Notes: generated from the sequence alone by a model not told the origin. DNA of 64,000 nt from Rhodococcoides fascians A25f (GCF_000760935.2 NZ_CP049744.1:1364001-1428000), one strand, 5' to 3'. Positions 17,850 to 27,726 are shown, counted from the stretch's first letter. A program made the numbers and translations.

Positions 17850-19043
17850 GTGAATCTCTCCACTGCTCGTCTGGTGCCGATGCGACCGCGTGATCCCCAG
17901 GAGCCGCACCGGGCCGCGAGTCCGCTCGAGTTGTTCTTCGACCTCGTGTTCGTGGTTGCCGTGAGTATCGCAGCGGTGCAGCTCCATCACGCGCTCACCG
18001 AGAACCACCTTGTCGACGGTCTTCTCAGCTATGCGCTCGTGTTCTTCGCGATCTGGTGGGCGTGGATGAACTTCACCTGGTTCGCCACGTCGTTCGACAC
18101 CGACGACTGGCTGTATCGCGCGTTGACCGTCGTGCAGATGGCCGGCGTACTGGTGCTCGCCGCGGGGATCGAATCGGCGTTCGTGGACAAGGATTTCGCG
18201 ATCGTGGTACTCGGCTACGTCGTGATGCGCGTGGCGATGGTGACGCAGTGGGTTCGAGCATCTCGTTCGAGTGAGTACAAGAAGACCGCACTGTCGTACG
18301 CGATAGGCATTGCGGGAGTGCAGGTTCTGTGGATTCTCTGGATGGTGCTGCTCGACGGTACGGCCGCTGTCGTCATGTTCTTCGTGCTGGCGGCTGCCGA
18401 GATGTCGGTTCCGGTGATCGCCGAACGCAGCGGCTCGACGCCGTGGCATCCGCATCACATCACCGAGCGCTACGGGCTGTTCACGCTGATACTGCTCGGC
18501 GAAAGTCTGCTCGCATCGGCCAACGCCATCATCGAGGCGCTGCACGACGAGACTGCCCTGGCGCCGTTGATCTCGATTTCCGTCCTCACACTCGTCGTCA
18601 CCGCGAGTCTGTGGTGGATCTACTTCTGGCCGCCGCATCACCGGGCAATCGGAAAGTTCGGCAACTCGCTGATCTACGGCTACGCGCACTACTTCATCTT
18701 TGCGGCCGCCGGCGCGTTCTCGGCCGGCATCGAGGTCGAGATCGACGTGCTCACCGAACACAGCAAGCTCGGCGACGTCGCCGCGTCCTTCACCGTCACG
18801 GTGCCGATTGCGATATTCGTCCTCGGAGTGTGGCTGATCGCGATTCGTTCCAACGCGGATCGCGTCGTCAACATCGCAGTTCCGGTGGGCGCCCTACTCG
18901 TGTTGTTCGACCCGATCATTCCCATCCCGATCACCCTCACCGCCGCGGTCATGATCGTCGTCGTCGGCGTGCTCGTCGCACGCGGGCCACGACCCCCAGC
19001 GTTAGGTCGTTCCGCAGGCTCCACTCCCCAGCGTCCCGCATGA
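17850..19043 (+). CDS. ltrA: Low temperature requirement protein A (LtrA) family membrane protein
   Basis: Polytopic membrane protein of up to 397 residues. The N-terminal SPLELFFDLVFVVAV is the hallmark of the LtrA family, and roughly 10 hydrophobic segments follow. It keeps HHITERYGLFTLILLGES in the middle, the most conserved stretch of the family. The GTG at 17850 is used here; an ATG at 17880 (MRPRDPQEPH) is a strong alternative because many family members begin that way. The physiological role is unclear; the name comes from a Listeria cold-growth mutant. It stands alone just before gpmA. Confidence 0.82.
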   Translation: MNLSTARLVPMRPRDPQEPHRAASPLELFFDLVFVVAVSIAAVQLHHALTENHLVDGLLSYALVFFAIWWAWMNFTWFATSFDTDDWLYRALTVVQMAGVLVLAAGIESAFVDKDFAIVVLGYVVMRVAMVTQWVRASRSSEYKKTALSYAIGIAGVQVLWILWMVLLDGTAAVVMFFVLAAAEMSVPVIAERSGSTPWHPHHITERYGLFTLILLGESLLASANAIIEALHDETALAPLISISVLTLVVTASLWWIYFWPPHHRAIGKFGNSLIYGYAHYFIFAAAGAFSAGIEVEIDVLTEHSKLGDVAASFTVTVPIAIFVLGVWLIAIRSNADRVVNIAVPVGALLVLFDPIIPIPITLTAAVMIVVVGVLVARGPRPPALGRSAGSTPQRPA

Positions 19044-19055
19044 GAAACTGACCAC

Positions 19056-19811
19056 ATGAGTATCGGAACCCTGATTCTGCTCCGTCACGGCGAGAGCGAA
19101 TGGAACGCGTCCAATCAGTTCACCGGTTGGGTGGACGTGCGACTGACCGAGAAGGGTGAGGCCGAAGGCAAGCGTGCCGGTCAGCTCCTTGCGGAGGCCG
19201 GAGTGCTGCCCGACCTGCTGTACACCTCGCTGCTGCGTCGCGCGATCAGCACCGCCAACCTCGCGCTCGACGCCGCCGACCGCCACTGGATTCCCGTCGT
19301 GCGCGATTGGCGTCTGAACGAGCGGCACTACGGCGCGCTGCAGGGCCTGAACAAGGCCGAGACCAAGGACAAGTACGGCAACGAGCAGTTCATGCTGTGG
19401 CGTCGTAGCTACGACACCCCGCCGCCCGCCATCGAGGTCGGCAGCGAGTTCAGCCAGGATGCCGATCCCCGCTACGCCGATCTGGACAGCGTTCCGCTGA
19501 CCGAATGCCTCGCAGATGTGGTCGAGCGGCTGATCCCGTACTTCGAGGAGACGATCGTCGCCGACCTGAAGGCAGGCAAGACCGTGCTCGTCGCCGCGCA
19601 CGGCAACTCGCTGCGCGCGCTCGTGAAGTACCTCGACGAGATCTCCGACGCGGACATCGCCGAGCTGAACATTCCCACCGGCATCCCATTGCAGTACGAC
19701 CTCACCGAGGTCGACGGCAAATTGAAGCCCACCAATCCGGGTGGCACCTACCTCGATCCGGAAGCAGCGGCCGCGGGAGCTGCTGCCGTGGCAAATCAGG
19801 GCGGTAAGTAA
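19056..19811 (+). CDS. gpmA: 2,3-bisphosphoglycerate-dependent phosphoglycerate mutase
   Basis: Glycolytic enzyme interconverting 3- and 2-phosphoglycerate. The 251 residues have the normal length. The phosphohistidine loop [10 protein letters not shown] lies at residues 8-17, followed by [10 protein letters not shown] and [11 protein letters not shown]. The proton-donor glutamate is in LNERHYG, and the second histidine is in AAHGNSLR. M. tuberculosis has the same gene (gpm1) directly upstream of senX3-regX3, so this marks the start of a long syntenic block. Confidence 0.95.
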   Translation: MSIGTLILLRHGESEWNASNQFTGWVDVRLTEKGEAEGKRAGQLLAEAGVLPDLLYTSLLRRAISTANLALDAADRHWIPVVRDWRLNERHYGALQGLNKAETKDKYGNEQFMLWRRSYDTPPPAIEVGSEFSQDADPRYADLDSVPLTECLADVVERLIPYFEETIVADLKAGKTVLVAAHGNSLRALVKYLDEISDADIAELNIPTGIPLQYDLTEVDGKLKPTNPGGTYLDPEAAAAGAAAVANQGGK

Positions 19812-19830
19812 CTCCATCGCGCACAAACCG

Positions 19831-19848
19831 GCAGTTTGTCGAAACTGC
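19831..19848 (+). terminator. Small hairpin after gpmA
   Basis: GCAGTTT (19831-19837) pairs with AAACTGC (19842-19848) across the loop GTCG, 20 bases after the gpmA stop. A short stem without a T-run, so only a possible terminator. Confidence 0.35.
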
Positions 19849-19849
19849 A

Positions 19850-19867
19850 GGTGAACGAACGAAGAAC
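19850..19867 (-). promoter_or_regulatory. Possible RegX3/PHO-type box upstream of senX3
   Basis: Read on the minus strand this is GTTCTTC, four bases (GTTC), GTTCACC: two heptamers repeating with an 11-base period, which is the layout of PhoP/RegX3 boxes in actinobacteria. It lies about 80 bases upstream of the senX3 start. Self-regulation of senX3-regX3 is known in mycobacteria; binding here is inferred. Confidence 0.35.
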
Positions 19868-19948
19868 ACTGCCGACGAGGACTATGACGACCAGGGAAAT
19901 GCCTGCACCCTGCGTATGTGAGCTGTCCATCGAACGTACGATTCCGGT

Positions 19949-21121
19949 GTGAGTGTTGCATCGGCCGTACTACTGGCAATTGCCGCGGCCTTCGTGGGAT
20001 ACCTCGTCGGCGGTGTTCTCATCCCGTACCTCAACACTCGACACTCGGAGCGTCGCCGCGCCACGTCCGGTTTGACGATGTCGCAGGTACTGGACCTGAT
20101 CGTGCTCGCGTCGGAGAGCGGCATCGCCGTCGTCGATCAGTTTCACGACGTCGTGCTGTCGAATCCACGGGCCGAGGAGCTCGGTTTGGTGCGTAACCGT
20201 TCGATCGACGAGCGCGCTTGGGCTGCGGCGACGAAAGTGCTGTCCGACGGCCATCCCGTCGAAGTCGATCTCAGCTCCAAGGCACCGCGACCGGGCCGCG
20301 ACAAGATCGCCGTCCGATGCGTCGCGCGCCTGCTCAGCAAGGAAGACAAGCGCTTCGTCGTGCTGTTCGCCGACGACGATTCCGAGCAGGTGCGGATGGA
20401 AGCGACGCGTCGCGACTTCGTGGCCAACGTCAGTCACGAACTCAAGACACCCGTCGGTGCGATGAGCCTGCTGGCCGAGGCGCTGCTCGAGTCCGCGGAC
20501 GATCCGGATTCCGTTCGGCATTTCGGCGGCAAGGTCGTCGCCGAATCCAAACGCCTGGGCAACATGGTGACCGAGCTGATCGCGCTCTCGCGATTGCAAG
20601 GGGCCGAGAAGCTACCCGACCTCGAGGTCGTCGACGTCGACACCGTCGTCAACGAAGCAATGGATCGCTCCAAGCTCGCCGCCGAGAACGCCGGCATTTC
20701 CGTCACCACCGATCACCCGAGCGGACTCGAAGTGCTCGGCGACCAAGCTCTACTGGTGACGGCGCTCGCCAACCTCATCCAGAACGCGATCGCATACTCG
20801 TCCAACGGATCGCCCGTCTCGGTCAGCCGGGCCCTGCGCGGCTCGCAGGTCGCGTTCGCCGTCACCGACCGCGGCATCGGCATCGCCAAAGCCGACCAGG
20901 AACGCGTCTTCGAACGATTCTTCCGCGTCGACAAAGCTCGGTCGCGGGCCACCGGCGGCACAGGCCTCGGCCTGGCCATCGCCAAACACGTCGCAGCCAA
21001 CCACAACGGCAGCATCTCGCTGTGGAGCAAGCTGGGCACCGGATCCACCTTCACCCTCCAGATCCCCGCGTACTTCGAAGAAGAAGACGACGCTGCGGTT
21101 ACAGAAAGAGAGAATCAGTGA
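19949..21121 (+). CDS. senX3: Sensor histidine kinase SenX3
   Basis: Membrane-bound kinase that senses phosphate limitation and phosphorylates RegX3. 390 residues: a membrane segment at about 6-28, a PAS-like region at about 45-145, then HisKA with the phospho-acceptor His163 in VSHELKTP. The ATP-binding domain has the N-box ([12 protein letters not shown], Asn279), G1 DRGIGI at 307-312, and G2 [11 protein letters not shown] at 337-347. GTG start. The stop overlaps the regX3 start by four bases; mycobacteria have MIRU repeats at this junction, which are absent here. Confidence 0.93.
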   Translation: MSVASAVLLAIAAAFVGYLVGGVLIPYLNTRHSERRRATSGLTMSQVLDLIVLASESGIAVVDQFHDVVLSNPRAEELGLVRNRSIDERAWAAATKVLSDGHPVEVDLSSKAPRPGRDKIAVRCVARLLSKEDKRFVVLFADDDSEQVRMEATRRDFVANVSHELKTPVGAMSLLAEALLESADDPDSVRHFGGKVVAESKRLGNMVTELIALSRLQGAEKLPDLEVVDVDTVVNEAMDRSKLAAENAGISVTTDHPSGLEVLGDQALLVTALANLIQNAIAYSSNGSPVSVSRALRGSQVAFAVTDRGIGIAKADQERVFERFFRVDKARSRATGGTGLGLAIAKHVAANHNGSISLWSKLGTGSTFTLQIPAYFEEEDDAAVTERENQ

Positions 21122-21807
21122 CCAACGTTCTGATCGTGGAAGACGAAGAGTCGTTGGCCGATCCACTGGCCTTCCTGCTCCGCAAAGAAGGGTTCGAGGC
21201 CACCGTCGTGGGCGACGGTCCGTCGGCTCTGGCCGAGTTCGATCGCGCCGGAGCGGACATCGTGCTGCTCGATCTCATGCTCCCCGGGATGAGCGGCACC
21301 GACGTGTGCAAGCAATTGCGTTCGCGCTCAGGTGTTCCCGTCATCATGGTGACCGCACGCGACAGCGAGATCGACAAGGTGGTCGGCCTCGAACTGGGAG
21401 CAGACGACTACGTCACCAAGCCCTATTCGGCGCGCGAGCTCATCGCCCGCATCCGCGCGGTACTGCGTCGAGGCTCCGACGCCGAGGTCGACGGCGGAGC
21501 CGACACCGGAGTGCTCGAGGCCGGCCCGGTGCGAATGGACGTCGAACGCCATGTGGTGATGGTGGGATCCGAGCAGATCACGTTGCCGCTCAAGGAATTC
21601 GATCTGCTCGAGTACCTACTGCGCAACTCCGGCCGAGTGCTCACGCGCGGACAGTTGATCGACCGGGTGTGGGGAGCCGACTACGTGGGCGACACCAAGA
21701 CCCTGGACGTGCACGTGAAGCGACTGCGCTCCAAGATCGAGGCCGACCCGGCCAAGCCGGAACACCTCGTGACCGTGCGCGGGCTGGGTTACAAGCTCGA
21801 GGGATAG
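21118..21807 (+). CDS. regX3: Response regulator RegX3
   Basis: OmpR/PhoB-family DNA-binding regulator of phosphate starvation genes, 229 residues. The receiver domain has the acidic pocket EDE at 8-10, phospho-acceptor Asp52 in LLDLMLPG, Thr79 and Lys101. The C-terminal winged helix includes [12 protein letters not shown] and the recognition helix region [14 protein letters not shown]. The GTG start overlaps the senX3 stop, so the two are translationally coupled. A strong hairpin follows directly. Confidence 0.95.
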   Translation: MTNVLIVEDEESLADPLAFLLRKEGFEATVVGDGPSALAEFDRAGADIVLLDLMLPGMSGTDVCKQLRSRSGVPVIMVTARDSEIDKVVGLELGADDYVTKPYSARELIARIRAVLRRGSDAEVDGGADTGVLEAGPVRMDVERHVVMVGSEQITLPLKEFDLLEYLLRNSGRVLTRGQLIDRVWGADYVGDTKTLDVHVKRLRSKIEADPAKPEHLVTVRGLGYKLEG

Positions 21808-21815
21808 AGCCTGCG

Positions 21816-21863
21816 GCATGTGCACGGAAACTCGTAGTGGGCTACGAGGTTCCGCGCACATGC
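21816..21863. terminator. Bidirectional hairpin between regX3 and a convergent gene
   Basis: A 22-base stem with two mismatches (21816-21837 with 21842-21863) and a four-base loop. It begins nine bases after the regX3 stop and ends 12 bases before the stop of the convergent gene, so it likely serves both. Confidence 0.75.
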
Positions 21864-21875
21864 GGCGCAGCCGCT

Positions 21876-22628
21876 CTATCGACGCTGAGCCTCACGAGTG
21901 GCCGGATGCACCGCGATCAGACCAAGGCCACGGCGACGCTTGCACAGTGACGCCAATTCGTCGTATGCGGCTTTGCCGAGCAGCTCGGTCAATTCGGGCT
22001 TGTAGGACTCGAACACCTGCTTCGCGCCGACGTGGGCGTCGGGTGAGCCGGAGCAGTACCAGTGCAGATCGAGACCGCCTTCGCCCCAGCCGCGTCGGTC
22101 GTATTCGCCGATGGTGGTCTTGAGAATCTCCGAGCCGTCCGGCCGCGTCACCCAGTCCTGGGTGCGCCGGATCGGAAGCTGCCAGCACACATCGGGCTTG
22201 ACCTCGAGCGGCTCGATGCCCTTGCGCAGCGCCATCGAGTGCAGCGCGCACCCGATGCCGCCCTCGAAGCCGGGACGGTTCTGGAAGATGCACGCACCCT
22301 TGTAGCGGCGCGTACGCAGCGACTGTTCGTCGTCGAGATCGTCGTATTCGACGTATCCCTTCTTGCCCAGACCCTTGTCCATGAGCTGCCAGTCCTGCGG
22401 GGTGAGCAACTTCACCGACTCGTCGAGCTTGCGCTTGTCGTCCTCGTCGGACAGGAATGCGCCGTGCGAACAGCACCCGTCGTCAGGCCTGCCCTCGACG
22501 GTTCCCTGGCATGCCGGAGTGCCGAAGACGCAGGTCCAGTTGGACAGGAGCCACGTCAGATCGGCGGCGATGAGGTGTTCCGAATTGTCTGGATCTGGGA
22601 ATTCGACCCACTCTCGTGGGAAATCCAT
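21876..22628 (-). CDS. Conserved actinobacterial protein of unknown function (Rv0495c-like)
   Basis: Cytoplasmic protein of about 250 residues, with no signal peptide and no membrane segments. It is rich in conserved cysteines and histidines: [32 protein letters not shown] and WYCSG. The CCSHG and GCALH pairs suggest a metal or iron-sulfur site. I chose the ATG at 22628 because AGAGG lies five bases ahead; a GTG at 22673 would add 15 residues. It sits between regX3 and the Ppx phosphatase exactly as Rv0495c does near senX3-regX3 in M. tuberculosis. No function is established for that family. Confidence 0.8.
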   Translation of the reverse strand: MDFPREWVEFPDPDNSEHLIAADLTWLLSNWTCVFGTPACQGTVEGRPDDGCCSHGAFLSDEDDKRKLDESVKLLTPQDWQLMDKGLGKKGYVEYDDLDDEQSLRTRRYKGACIFQNRPGFEGGIGCALHSMALRKGIEPLEVKPDVCWQLPIRRTQDWVTRPDGSEILKTTIGEYDRRGWGEGGLDLHWYCSGSPDAHVGAKQVFESYKPELTELLGKAAYDELASLCKRRRGLGLIAVHPATREAQRR

Positions 22629-22706
22629 CTCGACCTCTGCAGCGAACGGTGGCTGCTCACGACCTGCTGTCACAAAGGACGACGCTAGACCCAGTACCGT
22701 GGACCT

Positions 22707-23660
22707 GTGCGATTAGGGGTGCTCGACGTCGGTAGCAACACGGTGCATCTACTTGTCGTGGACGCCCACCGCGGCGCTCACCCCACCCCGATGAGCTCGA
22801 GCAAGGCAACGTTGCGCCTCTCCGAGAACACCGATGCGCACGGAAACATCACCCCTGCGGGCGCGGATCGCCTCGTGAACGAGGTTCGTGAGTTCGCAGC
22901 CATCGCCGAACGTTCGGGTTGCAGTGAACTGATGGCATTTGCCACCTCCGCAGTGCGCGACGCCTACAACTCGGAGGACGTGCTCGCTCGAGTACTCACC
23001 GAAACCGGAGTTTCCCTGCAGACATTGTCCGGCGTCGACGAGGCCCGGCTGACATTTCTCGCGGTTCGACGCTGGTACGGCTGGAGCGCCGGGCGCATCC
23101 TCGGACTCGACATCGGCGGCGGATCGCTCGAACTGGCCAGCGGAAGCGACGAGAATCCGGACGTCGCATTCTCTCTGCAACTCGGTGCCGGTCGCCTCAC
23201 CCGCGATTGGCTCGACGAGGATCCACCGGGCAAGCGTCGTATCGCGGTTCTCCGGGATTGGCTGGATGCGGAATTGGCGACCCCCGCCAAGGAGTTGCTG
23301 GCGGCCGGCGACGCCGACCGGGCCGTGGGAACGTCGAAGACATTCCGTTCGTTGGCTCGCTTGACCGGTGCCGCGCCCTCCGCGGCCGGTCCCAGAGTGA
23401 CGCGGACGCTCACTGCGAGCGGCTTGAGGCAACTCATAGCCTTCATATCGCGGATGACGGCCGCCGACCGTGCAGAATTGGAAGGCGTCAGCGCCGACAG
23501 GTCGCCACAACTGGTGGCCGGGGCATTGGTAGCGGAGGCGAGCATGCGGGCATTGTCGGTGGAGTCACTCGAGATCTGCCCGTGGGCGCTGAGGGAAGGT
23601 TTGATTTTGAGGAAGCTGGACACCGAAACCGACGGCGATCTGGTGGGGAGTTCGAGATGA
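22707..23660 (+). CDS. Ppx/GppA-family exopolyphosphatase
   Basis: ASKHA-fold phosphatase that removes terminal phosphate from polyphosphate or pppGpp. It has 317 residues, the short form typical of actinobacterial Ppx1 (Rv0496), without the C-terminal HD domain of E. coli Ppx. The nucleotide-binding P1 loop is [12 protein letters not shown] at the N-terminus, the [12 protein letters not shown] loop is near 137, and the catalytic glutamate is in [13 protein letters not shown] start. It overlaps the next membrane protein gene by four bases. Its place close to senX3-regX3 fits phosphate homeostasis. Confidence 0.87.
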   Translation: MRLGVLDVGSNTVHLLVVDAHRGAHPTPMSSSKATLRLSENTDAHGNITPAGADRLVNEVREFAAIAERSGCSELMAFATSAVRDAYNSEDVLARVLTETGVSLQTLSGVDEARLTFLAVRRWYGWSAGRILGLDIGGGSLELASGSDENPDVAFSLQLGAGRLTRDWLDEDPPGKRRIAVLRDWLDAELATPAKELLAAGDADRAVGTSKTFRSLARLTGAAPSAAGPRVTRTLTASGLRQLIAFISRMTAADRAELEGVSADRSPQLVAGALVAEASMRALSVESLEICPWALREGLILRKLDTETDGDLVGSSR

Positions 23661-24793
23661 GCGAGAACAATCCAGAGGACACCGGGCAGATCTCGGTTGC
23701 CGAGCTGTTGGCCCGAAACGGCCAGCAGACGAACCTGAGCACCGGTGGACGCCGTCGCCGAGGCGTCAAGGGCGGCATCTCCGTCGCCGAGCTCACCGGT
23801 GAAATCCCGGTCGTCCGGGACGAGCCGGGCAGCCGTAGCGCCCCGGTGGTCGACGCGCCTGCTCCGCCTCCGGCGGACCGTGACACGTCGGCCCCCGCTC
23901 GAGTCGAGGCGGACGACGACCGCGTGACGCCCGACGACGCGCCCGCATTCCTGTCCTCGCGGCCACAACCGGCCCGACCGCAGAGCGCTCGCCCGACCGC
24001 GTTCCAACCGGTGGCCAGGCGCGAGAAGCAGCAGCCCGAGCCCGAACTGCTGTCCGGCTCCACCACGGTGGCCGGTGACCTGCTCAACCGGTCGCACGAC
24101 GACACCGAGCGCGGTCATCGTCCGGCTGCACCGACGACGCCACCGGATCGGCAGCCGTACGGATCCACCGCGGCCGAACAGGGGCGGAACCGCAAGCCCG
24201 CAGGATTCACCGCGCCGCGCCAGGTCGAGGTGGCCGAGCCGAACACCGACGTCACCCCGCGAGCAGCGGTGATCGACGTCGACGACGTCGCCAAGACCGC
24301 GGTGTCTGCGCGCATTGCGCGCCCGGACGACACGGAATCCACCCCGACGGGCAAGGTCGCGTCGACCGAGGCACCTGCGACATCCGCTCCCACCCAGGCC
24401 GTCGATCTCGTCGAGCCGGATGCAGAGCGCGACGCCGAGGACAACACTGCAGCGGCACCGGAGACCGAGACCGACGCGAGCCCCGCGACCCGATCCAGCC
24501 GCCGTGCTTCGGCCGCCAAGGGCAAGGGCGGTGCCGTTCGGCAGTGGCTCGTGCTCCTCGGTCAGGCAGTGGTGGCCATCGTCGTCGGCGCATTGCTGTT
24601 CAAGGGCTTCGAGCAACTGTGGGACGTGTTGCCATGGGTCGCCCTGGTGCTGTCGGTGCTGGTGATCGTCGGTCTCGTGGCAGTGGTGAGAATCCTGCGG
24701 CGCACCGATGATCTGATATCGATCGTCATCGCGATCGCCGTGGGTGTGTTCGTGACGCTCGGTCCGCTCGCCTTCCAGCTCAGTACCGGCTGA
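23657..24793 (+). CDS. Membrane protein with disordered N-terminus (Rv0497-like)
   Basis: 378 residues. The first 270 or so are charged and Pro/Ala/Thr-rich and look disordered; the last 90 hold three hydrophobic segments, beginning around WLVLLGQAVVAIVVGALLFKG. Two near-copies of a short motif lie near the N-terminus, GQISVAELLARNG and GGISVAELTGEIP. The frame is open upstream, but the ATG at 23657 overlaps the ppx stop. The position matches Rv0497. A cytoplasmic tail tethered to the membrane suggests a protein-protein docking role, but nothing in the sequence proves that. Confidence 0.78.
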   Translation: MSENNPEDTGQISVAELLARNGQQTNLSTGGRRRRGVKGGISVAELTGEIPVVRDEPGSRSAPVVDAPAPPPADRDTSAPARVEADDDRVTPDDAPAFLSSRPQPARPQSARPTAFQPVARREKQQPEPELLSGSTTVAGDLLNRSHDDTERGHRPAAPTTPPDRQPYGSTAAEQGRNRKPAGFTAPRQVEVAEPNTDVTPRAAVIDVDDVAKTAVSARIARPDDTESTPTGKVASTEAPATSAPTQAVDLVEPDAERDAEDNTAAAPETETDASPATRSSRRASAAKGKGGAVRQWLVLLGQAVVAIVVGALLFKGFEQLWDVLPWVALVLSVLVIVGLVAVVRILRRTDDLISIVIAIAVGVFVTLGPLAFQLSTG

Positions 24794-24805
24794 GCTGGAA
24801 CCGCC

Positions 24806-25648
24806 ATGGCTGCGCAGCGAATACACGTCGGGCTGTCCACGGCATCGGTGTACCCGCAGAACACGGAGGCGGCGTTTCGTTACGCAGCCGAACTCGGGTA
24901 CGACGGCGTGGAACTGATGGTGTGGGCCGAGTCGGTCAGCCAGGACGTCGACGCGGTGGCCGCACTCTCTCGGGAGTACTCGATGCCGGTTCAGGCCATC
25001 CACGCGCCGTGTCTGCTGATCTCGCAGCGGGTGTGGGGATCGGATCCGATCGCCAAACTGGCCCGATCGGTCGAGGTGGCCGAGAAACTCGGGTCGGCTA
25101 CGGTCGTCGTTCATCCGCCGTTCCGCTGGCAACGCAAGTACAGCGAGGGCTTCGCCGATCAGGTAGCGGAACTGGAAGCGAACTCGCACGTGGTGGTTGC
25201 CGTCGAGAACATGTTTCCGATGCGTGCCGACAGGTTCTTCGGACGCAAGGAGAAATCGGCACAGCGACTCGAACGACGGGGCGGCCCGGGAGCCGCCCTG
25301 TCGGCGTTCTCCCCGTCGTACGACCCGACGGACGTCGGCCACGGTCACTACACCCTCGACCTCTCGCACACGGCCACCGCGGGCTCCGACGCCCTCGAGA
25401 TGCTCGATCGGATGGGCGAGGGCATCGCACACCTGCATTTGGCCGACGGCCGAGGCGCGTCCGTCGACGAGCATCTGATCCCCGGGCACGGCAGTCAGCC
25501 GTGCGTGGAGGTGTGCACCGAACTGGTGCGCCGCGGCTTCGACGGTCAGGCCGTGATCGAGATCAACACGCAGAACGCGCGGACGGTCCCCGAACGTTCC
25601 TCGATGCTCGGACAAGCACTGCAGTTCGCCCGCGCACACCTGTCCTGA
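24806..25648 (+). CDS. Sugar phosphate isomerase/epimerase family protein (Rv0498-like)
   Basis: AP-endonuclease-2/xylose-isomerase-like TIM barrel of 280 residues. The metal-binding glutamates and histidines expected for the fold can be seen: GYDGVELMVW, VVHPPF, VAVENMFP, DLSHTATAG, HLHLADG and the C-terminal VIEIN. ATG start, 12 bases after the preceding gene, so it belongs to the same transcript. The reaction is not known; the family includes inositol and hydroxypyruvate isomerases as well as epimerases. Confidence 0.82.
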   Translation: MAAQRIHVGLSTASVYPQNTEAAFRYAAELGYDGVELMVWAESVSQDVDAVAALSREYSMPVQAIHAPCLLISQRVWGSDPIAKLARSVEVAEKLGSATVVVHPPFRWQRKYSEGFADQVAELEANSHVVVAVENMFPMRADRFFGRKEKSAQRLERRGGPGAALSAFSPSYDPTDVGHGHYTLDLSHTATAGSDALEMLDRMGEGIAHLHLADGRGASVDEHLIPGHGSQPCVEVCTELVRRGFDGQAVIEINTQNARTVPERSSMLGQALQFARAHLS

Positions 25649-25670
25649 GGCCGCCGGTAAGTTGTCGGGA

Positions 25671-26528
25671 ATGAGTTCTGCCAGCCCCTTCAAGGCCGCC
25701 ACCACCCTGACCGCGCTCGAGGTCGCCACCGACACCGCGTCGTTCGCGGGCGCGATCGACTCCACCTGGACCATCGGTCCGAAGGTGCACGGAGGTGCCA
25801 TGCTCGCCGTCTGCGCGGCGGCAGCGCGCAGGCATATCGTCCTGACCGACCCGGAGCTGGCCGAGATCCAGCCGCTCGCGGTGAGCGTCAGCTACCTGGC
25901 CGCTCCCGATCCCGGCGAGGTTGAGCTGACGACGGTGGTGCGCAAGCGCGGTCGCCAGGTCTCCCACGTCGACGTCGAACTCACCCAGGCCGGACGCGTC
26001 GCCGTACGGGCGGTGGTGACCCTGGGTCGTCCCGACTCCGACGAACCCCACCACGAGACGCCGACGTCACTGGCGTCGATGGCCGTCGAACCTCCCGCCG
26101 AGACACTCGCGGTGGCGGGGGATCATCCGATGGCGTCCATCGTGCACGTCGCCAAGGGCTGCGAGATGCGTATCGACGAGTCCTCGGCGTCGTTCCTGAC
26201 CGGCGCACAGGGCGAGGCGGAGATCAGATTGTGGGTGCGTCCCTTCGCGGGCGACGAGGCCGACATCGACACCGCGGTGTTGTTCGCATTGATGACCGGA
26301 GACATCTCGGCTCCGGTGACCATGAACCGCGGCATGTTCGGTTGGGCGCCGACCGTGCAGTTGACGACCTACCTGCGGCGCCGTCCGGCACCGGGGTGGC
26401 TGCGCGTTGCGGCGACCAGCACCGTCATCGGCAGCACCTGGTTCGAGGAGGACCACGTGGTGCTGGATTCGACCGGTGCCGTCGTGGTGCAGAGCAGACA
26501 GTTGGCGATGGTGCCGCGCTCGAACTGA
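25671..26528 (+). CDS. Acyl-CoA thioesterase-like (double hot-dog) protein
   Basis: 285 residues with the TesB-type double hot-dog pattern. KVHGGAMLAVCAAAARR fits the first hot-dog helix and the matching second half includes DISAPVTMNRGMFGWAPTVQLTTYLRRRP. The ATG at 25671 is used; a TTG at 25662 would add three residues and neither has a good ribosome site. It is in the position of Rv0499 between the isomerase-like gene and proC. Substrate unknown; hydrolysis of acyl-CoA is inferred from the fold. Confidence 0.8.
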   Translation: MSSASPFKAATTLTALEVATDTASFAGAIDSTWTIGPKVHGGAMLAVCAAAARRHIVLTDPELAEIQPLAVSVSYLAAPDPGEVELTTVVRKRGRQVSHVDVELTQAGRVAVRAVVTLGRPDSDEPHHETPTSLASMAVEPPAETLAVAGDHPMASIVHVAKGCEMRIDESSASFLTGAQGEAEIRLWVRPFAGDEADIDTAVLFALMTGDISAPVTMNRGMFGWAPTVQLTTYLRRRPAPGWLRVAATSTVIGSTWFEEDHVVLDSTGAVVVQSRQLAMVPRSN

Positions 26529-26546
26529 CATGGCAGGCTTGGCCGC

Positions 26547-27362
26547 ATGACGAGAATTGCAGTGATCGGCGGCGGACGGATCGGCGAGGCGTTGATTGCG
26601 GGACTCCTCGAGTCCGGCCACGCAGTGCGCGATCTGGTGGTCGCCGAGAAGTCCGAGGCCCGCGCCAAGGAGATCGCGAAGGAATTCGGTGTCCTGACCA
26701 CCACCGTCGGCGACGCATCCGAGGGGGCCGACGTGATCGTGCTGGCGGTCAAGCCGGCCGACGTCGAAACGGCACTGACCGAGATCACCAAGATCGAGCT
26801 CGACGGCGATCGCGAACAACTCATCGTCTCGCTGGCCGCAGGCGTCCCCACCGCCAAGTTCGAGCCCAAGCTCCCCGCCGGCTTCCCTGTCGTTCGGGTC
26901 ATGCCCAACACCCCGATGCTGGTGGGGGAAGGCGTCAGCGTGCTGGCACCGGGCAAGTACGCCCGCGCCGAGCACCTCGAGCTGGTCCGTTCCATCCTCT
27001 CGGCCGTCGGCAAGGTCGTGGTGGTCAAGGAACATCAGCTCGACGCCGTGACAGCGGTATCCGGGTCGGGTCCGGCCTATTTCTTCCTGGTGGCCGAGGC
27101 CATGATCGACGCGGGAGTGGGCCTGGGATTGGCCCGCGACGTGGCGTCGGCGCTCGTGGTTCAGACGATGGTGGGAGCCGGGGCGATGCTGGATCGGTCA
27201 GACGAGAGTGCGAACGAGCTCAGATATGCCGTGACCTCGCCGGGCGGTACGACGGCCGCAGCAGTGCGAGAATTGGAACGAAATGGCCTCCGAGCAGCGT
27301 TTTTCGATGCTCTCGGTGCCGCAAATGCCCGATCCATTGAGATGGGCATCACAGCAGATTGA
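26547..27362 (+). CDS. proC: Pyrroline-5-carboxylate reductase
   Basis: Last enzyme of proline synthesis, reducing pyrroline-5-carboxylate with NAD(P)H. 271 residues, the normal length. The N-terminal Rossmann loop is AVIGGGRIGEAL, FPVVRVMPNTP and VSGSGPAYFF are the conserved substrate and dimer segments, and the C-terminal SPGGTTAAAVRELE is the family signature. It follows the thioesterase-like gene by 18 bases. M. tuberculosis proC (Rv0500) has the same neighbours. Confidence 0.95.
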   Translation: MTRIAVIGGGRIGEALIAGLLESGHAVRDLVVAEKSEARAKEIAKEFGVLTTTVGDASEGADVIVLAVKPADVETALTEITKIELDGDREQLIVSLAAGVPTAKFEPKLPAGFPVVRVMPNTPMLVGEGVSVLAPGKYARAEHLELVRSILSAVGKVVVVKEHQLDAVTAVSGSGPAYFFLVAEAMIDAGVGLGLARDVASALVVQTMVGAGAMLDRSDESANELRYAVTSPGGTTAAAVRELERNGLRAAFFDALGAANARSIEMGITAD

Positions 27363-27489
27363 AAAATCTTTTCCCCACTCCCGTCGCAGTAACCCCATCT
27401 GTCCCTATAGGCTCGGGGGCAGCACGTGCGTGTCTGTTCGGCAGGAGGGGAAGCCTGCCGCATGAGACGTGCCGGAGGTATGTGGATTG

Positions 27490-27726
27490 ATGGCGTCTAT
27501 AAACAAGCCGTCCAAGGGTTCGTCCCCGGATGGTCAACCGGCTCTGGCCGGAACGCAGTTCCTCACTGTCGCTGAAGTGGCGACGCTGATGAGGGTTTCG
27601 AAAATGACCGTGTACCGGCTGGTACACGGCGGAGAATTGCCCGCTGTACGAGTGGGTCGATCTTTTCGTGTGCACGCCAAGGCGGTTCACGACTATCTCG
27701 AGACCTCGTACTTCGACGCAGGCTAG
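27490..27726 (+). CDS. Small excisionase-type helix-turn-helix protein (Rv0500A-like)
   Basis: 78 residues. After a polar tail comes a MerR/excisionase-type winged helix: FLTVAEVATLMRVSKMTVYRLV, then GELPAVRVGRSFRV. It probably binds DNA. The ATG at 27490 is used; in-frame GTG at 27469 and TTG at 27487 are possible, and GGAGG at 27473-27477 fits the TTG or ATG. The order proC, this gene, bS22 is conserved across actinobacteria. Confidence 0.85.
   Translation: MASINKPSKGSSPDGQPALAGTQFLTVAEVATLMRVSKMTVYRLVHGGELPAVRVGRSFRVHAKAVHDYLETSYFDAG

Noticed and set aside
22964-25801. A 945-residue open frame on the minus strand
   Set aside because: It lies wholly antisense to ppx, the Rv0497-like gene, the isomerase-like gene and part of the thioesterase-like gene, all with clear families. 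Long antisense frames are normal in GC-rich DNA.
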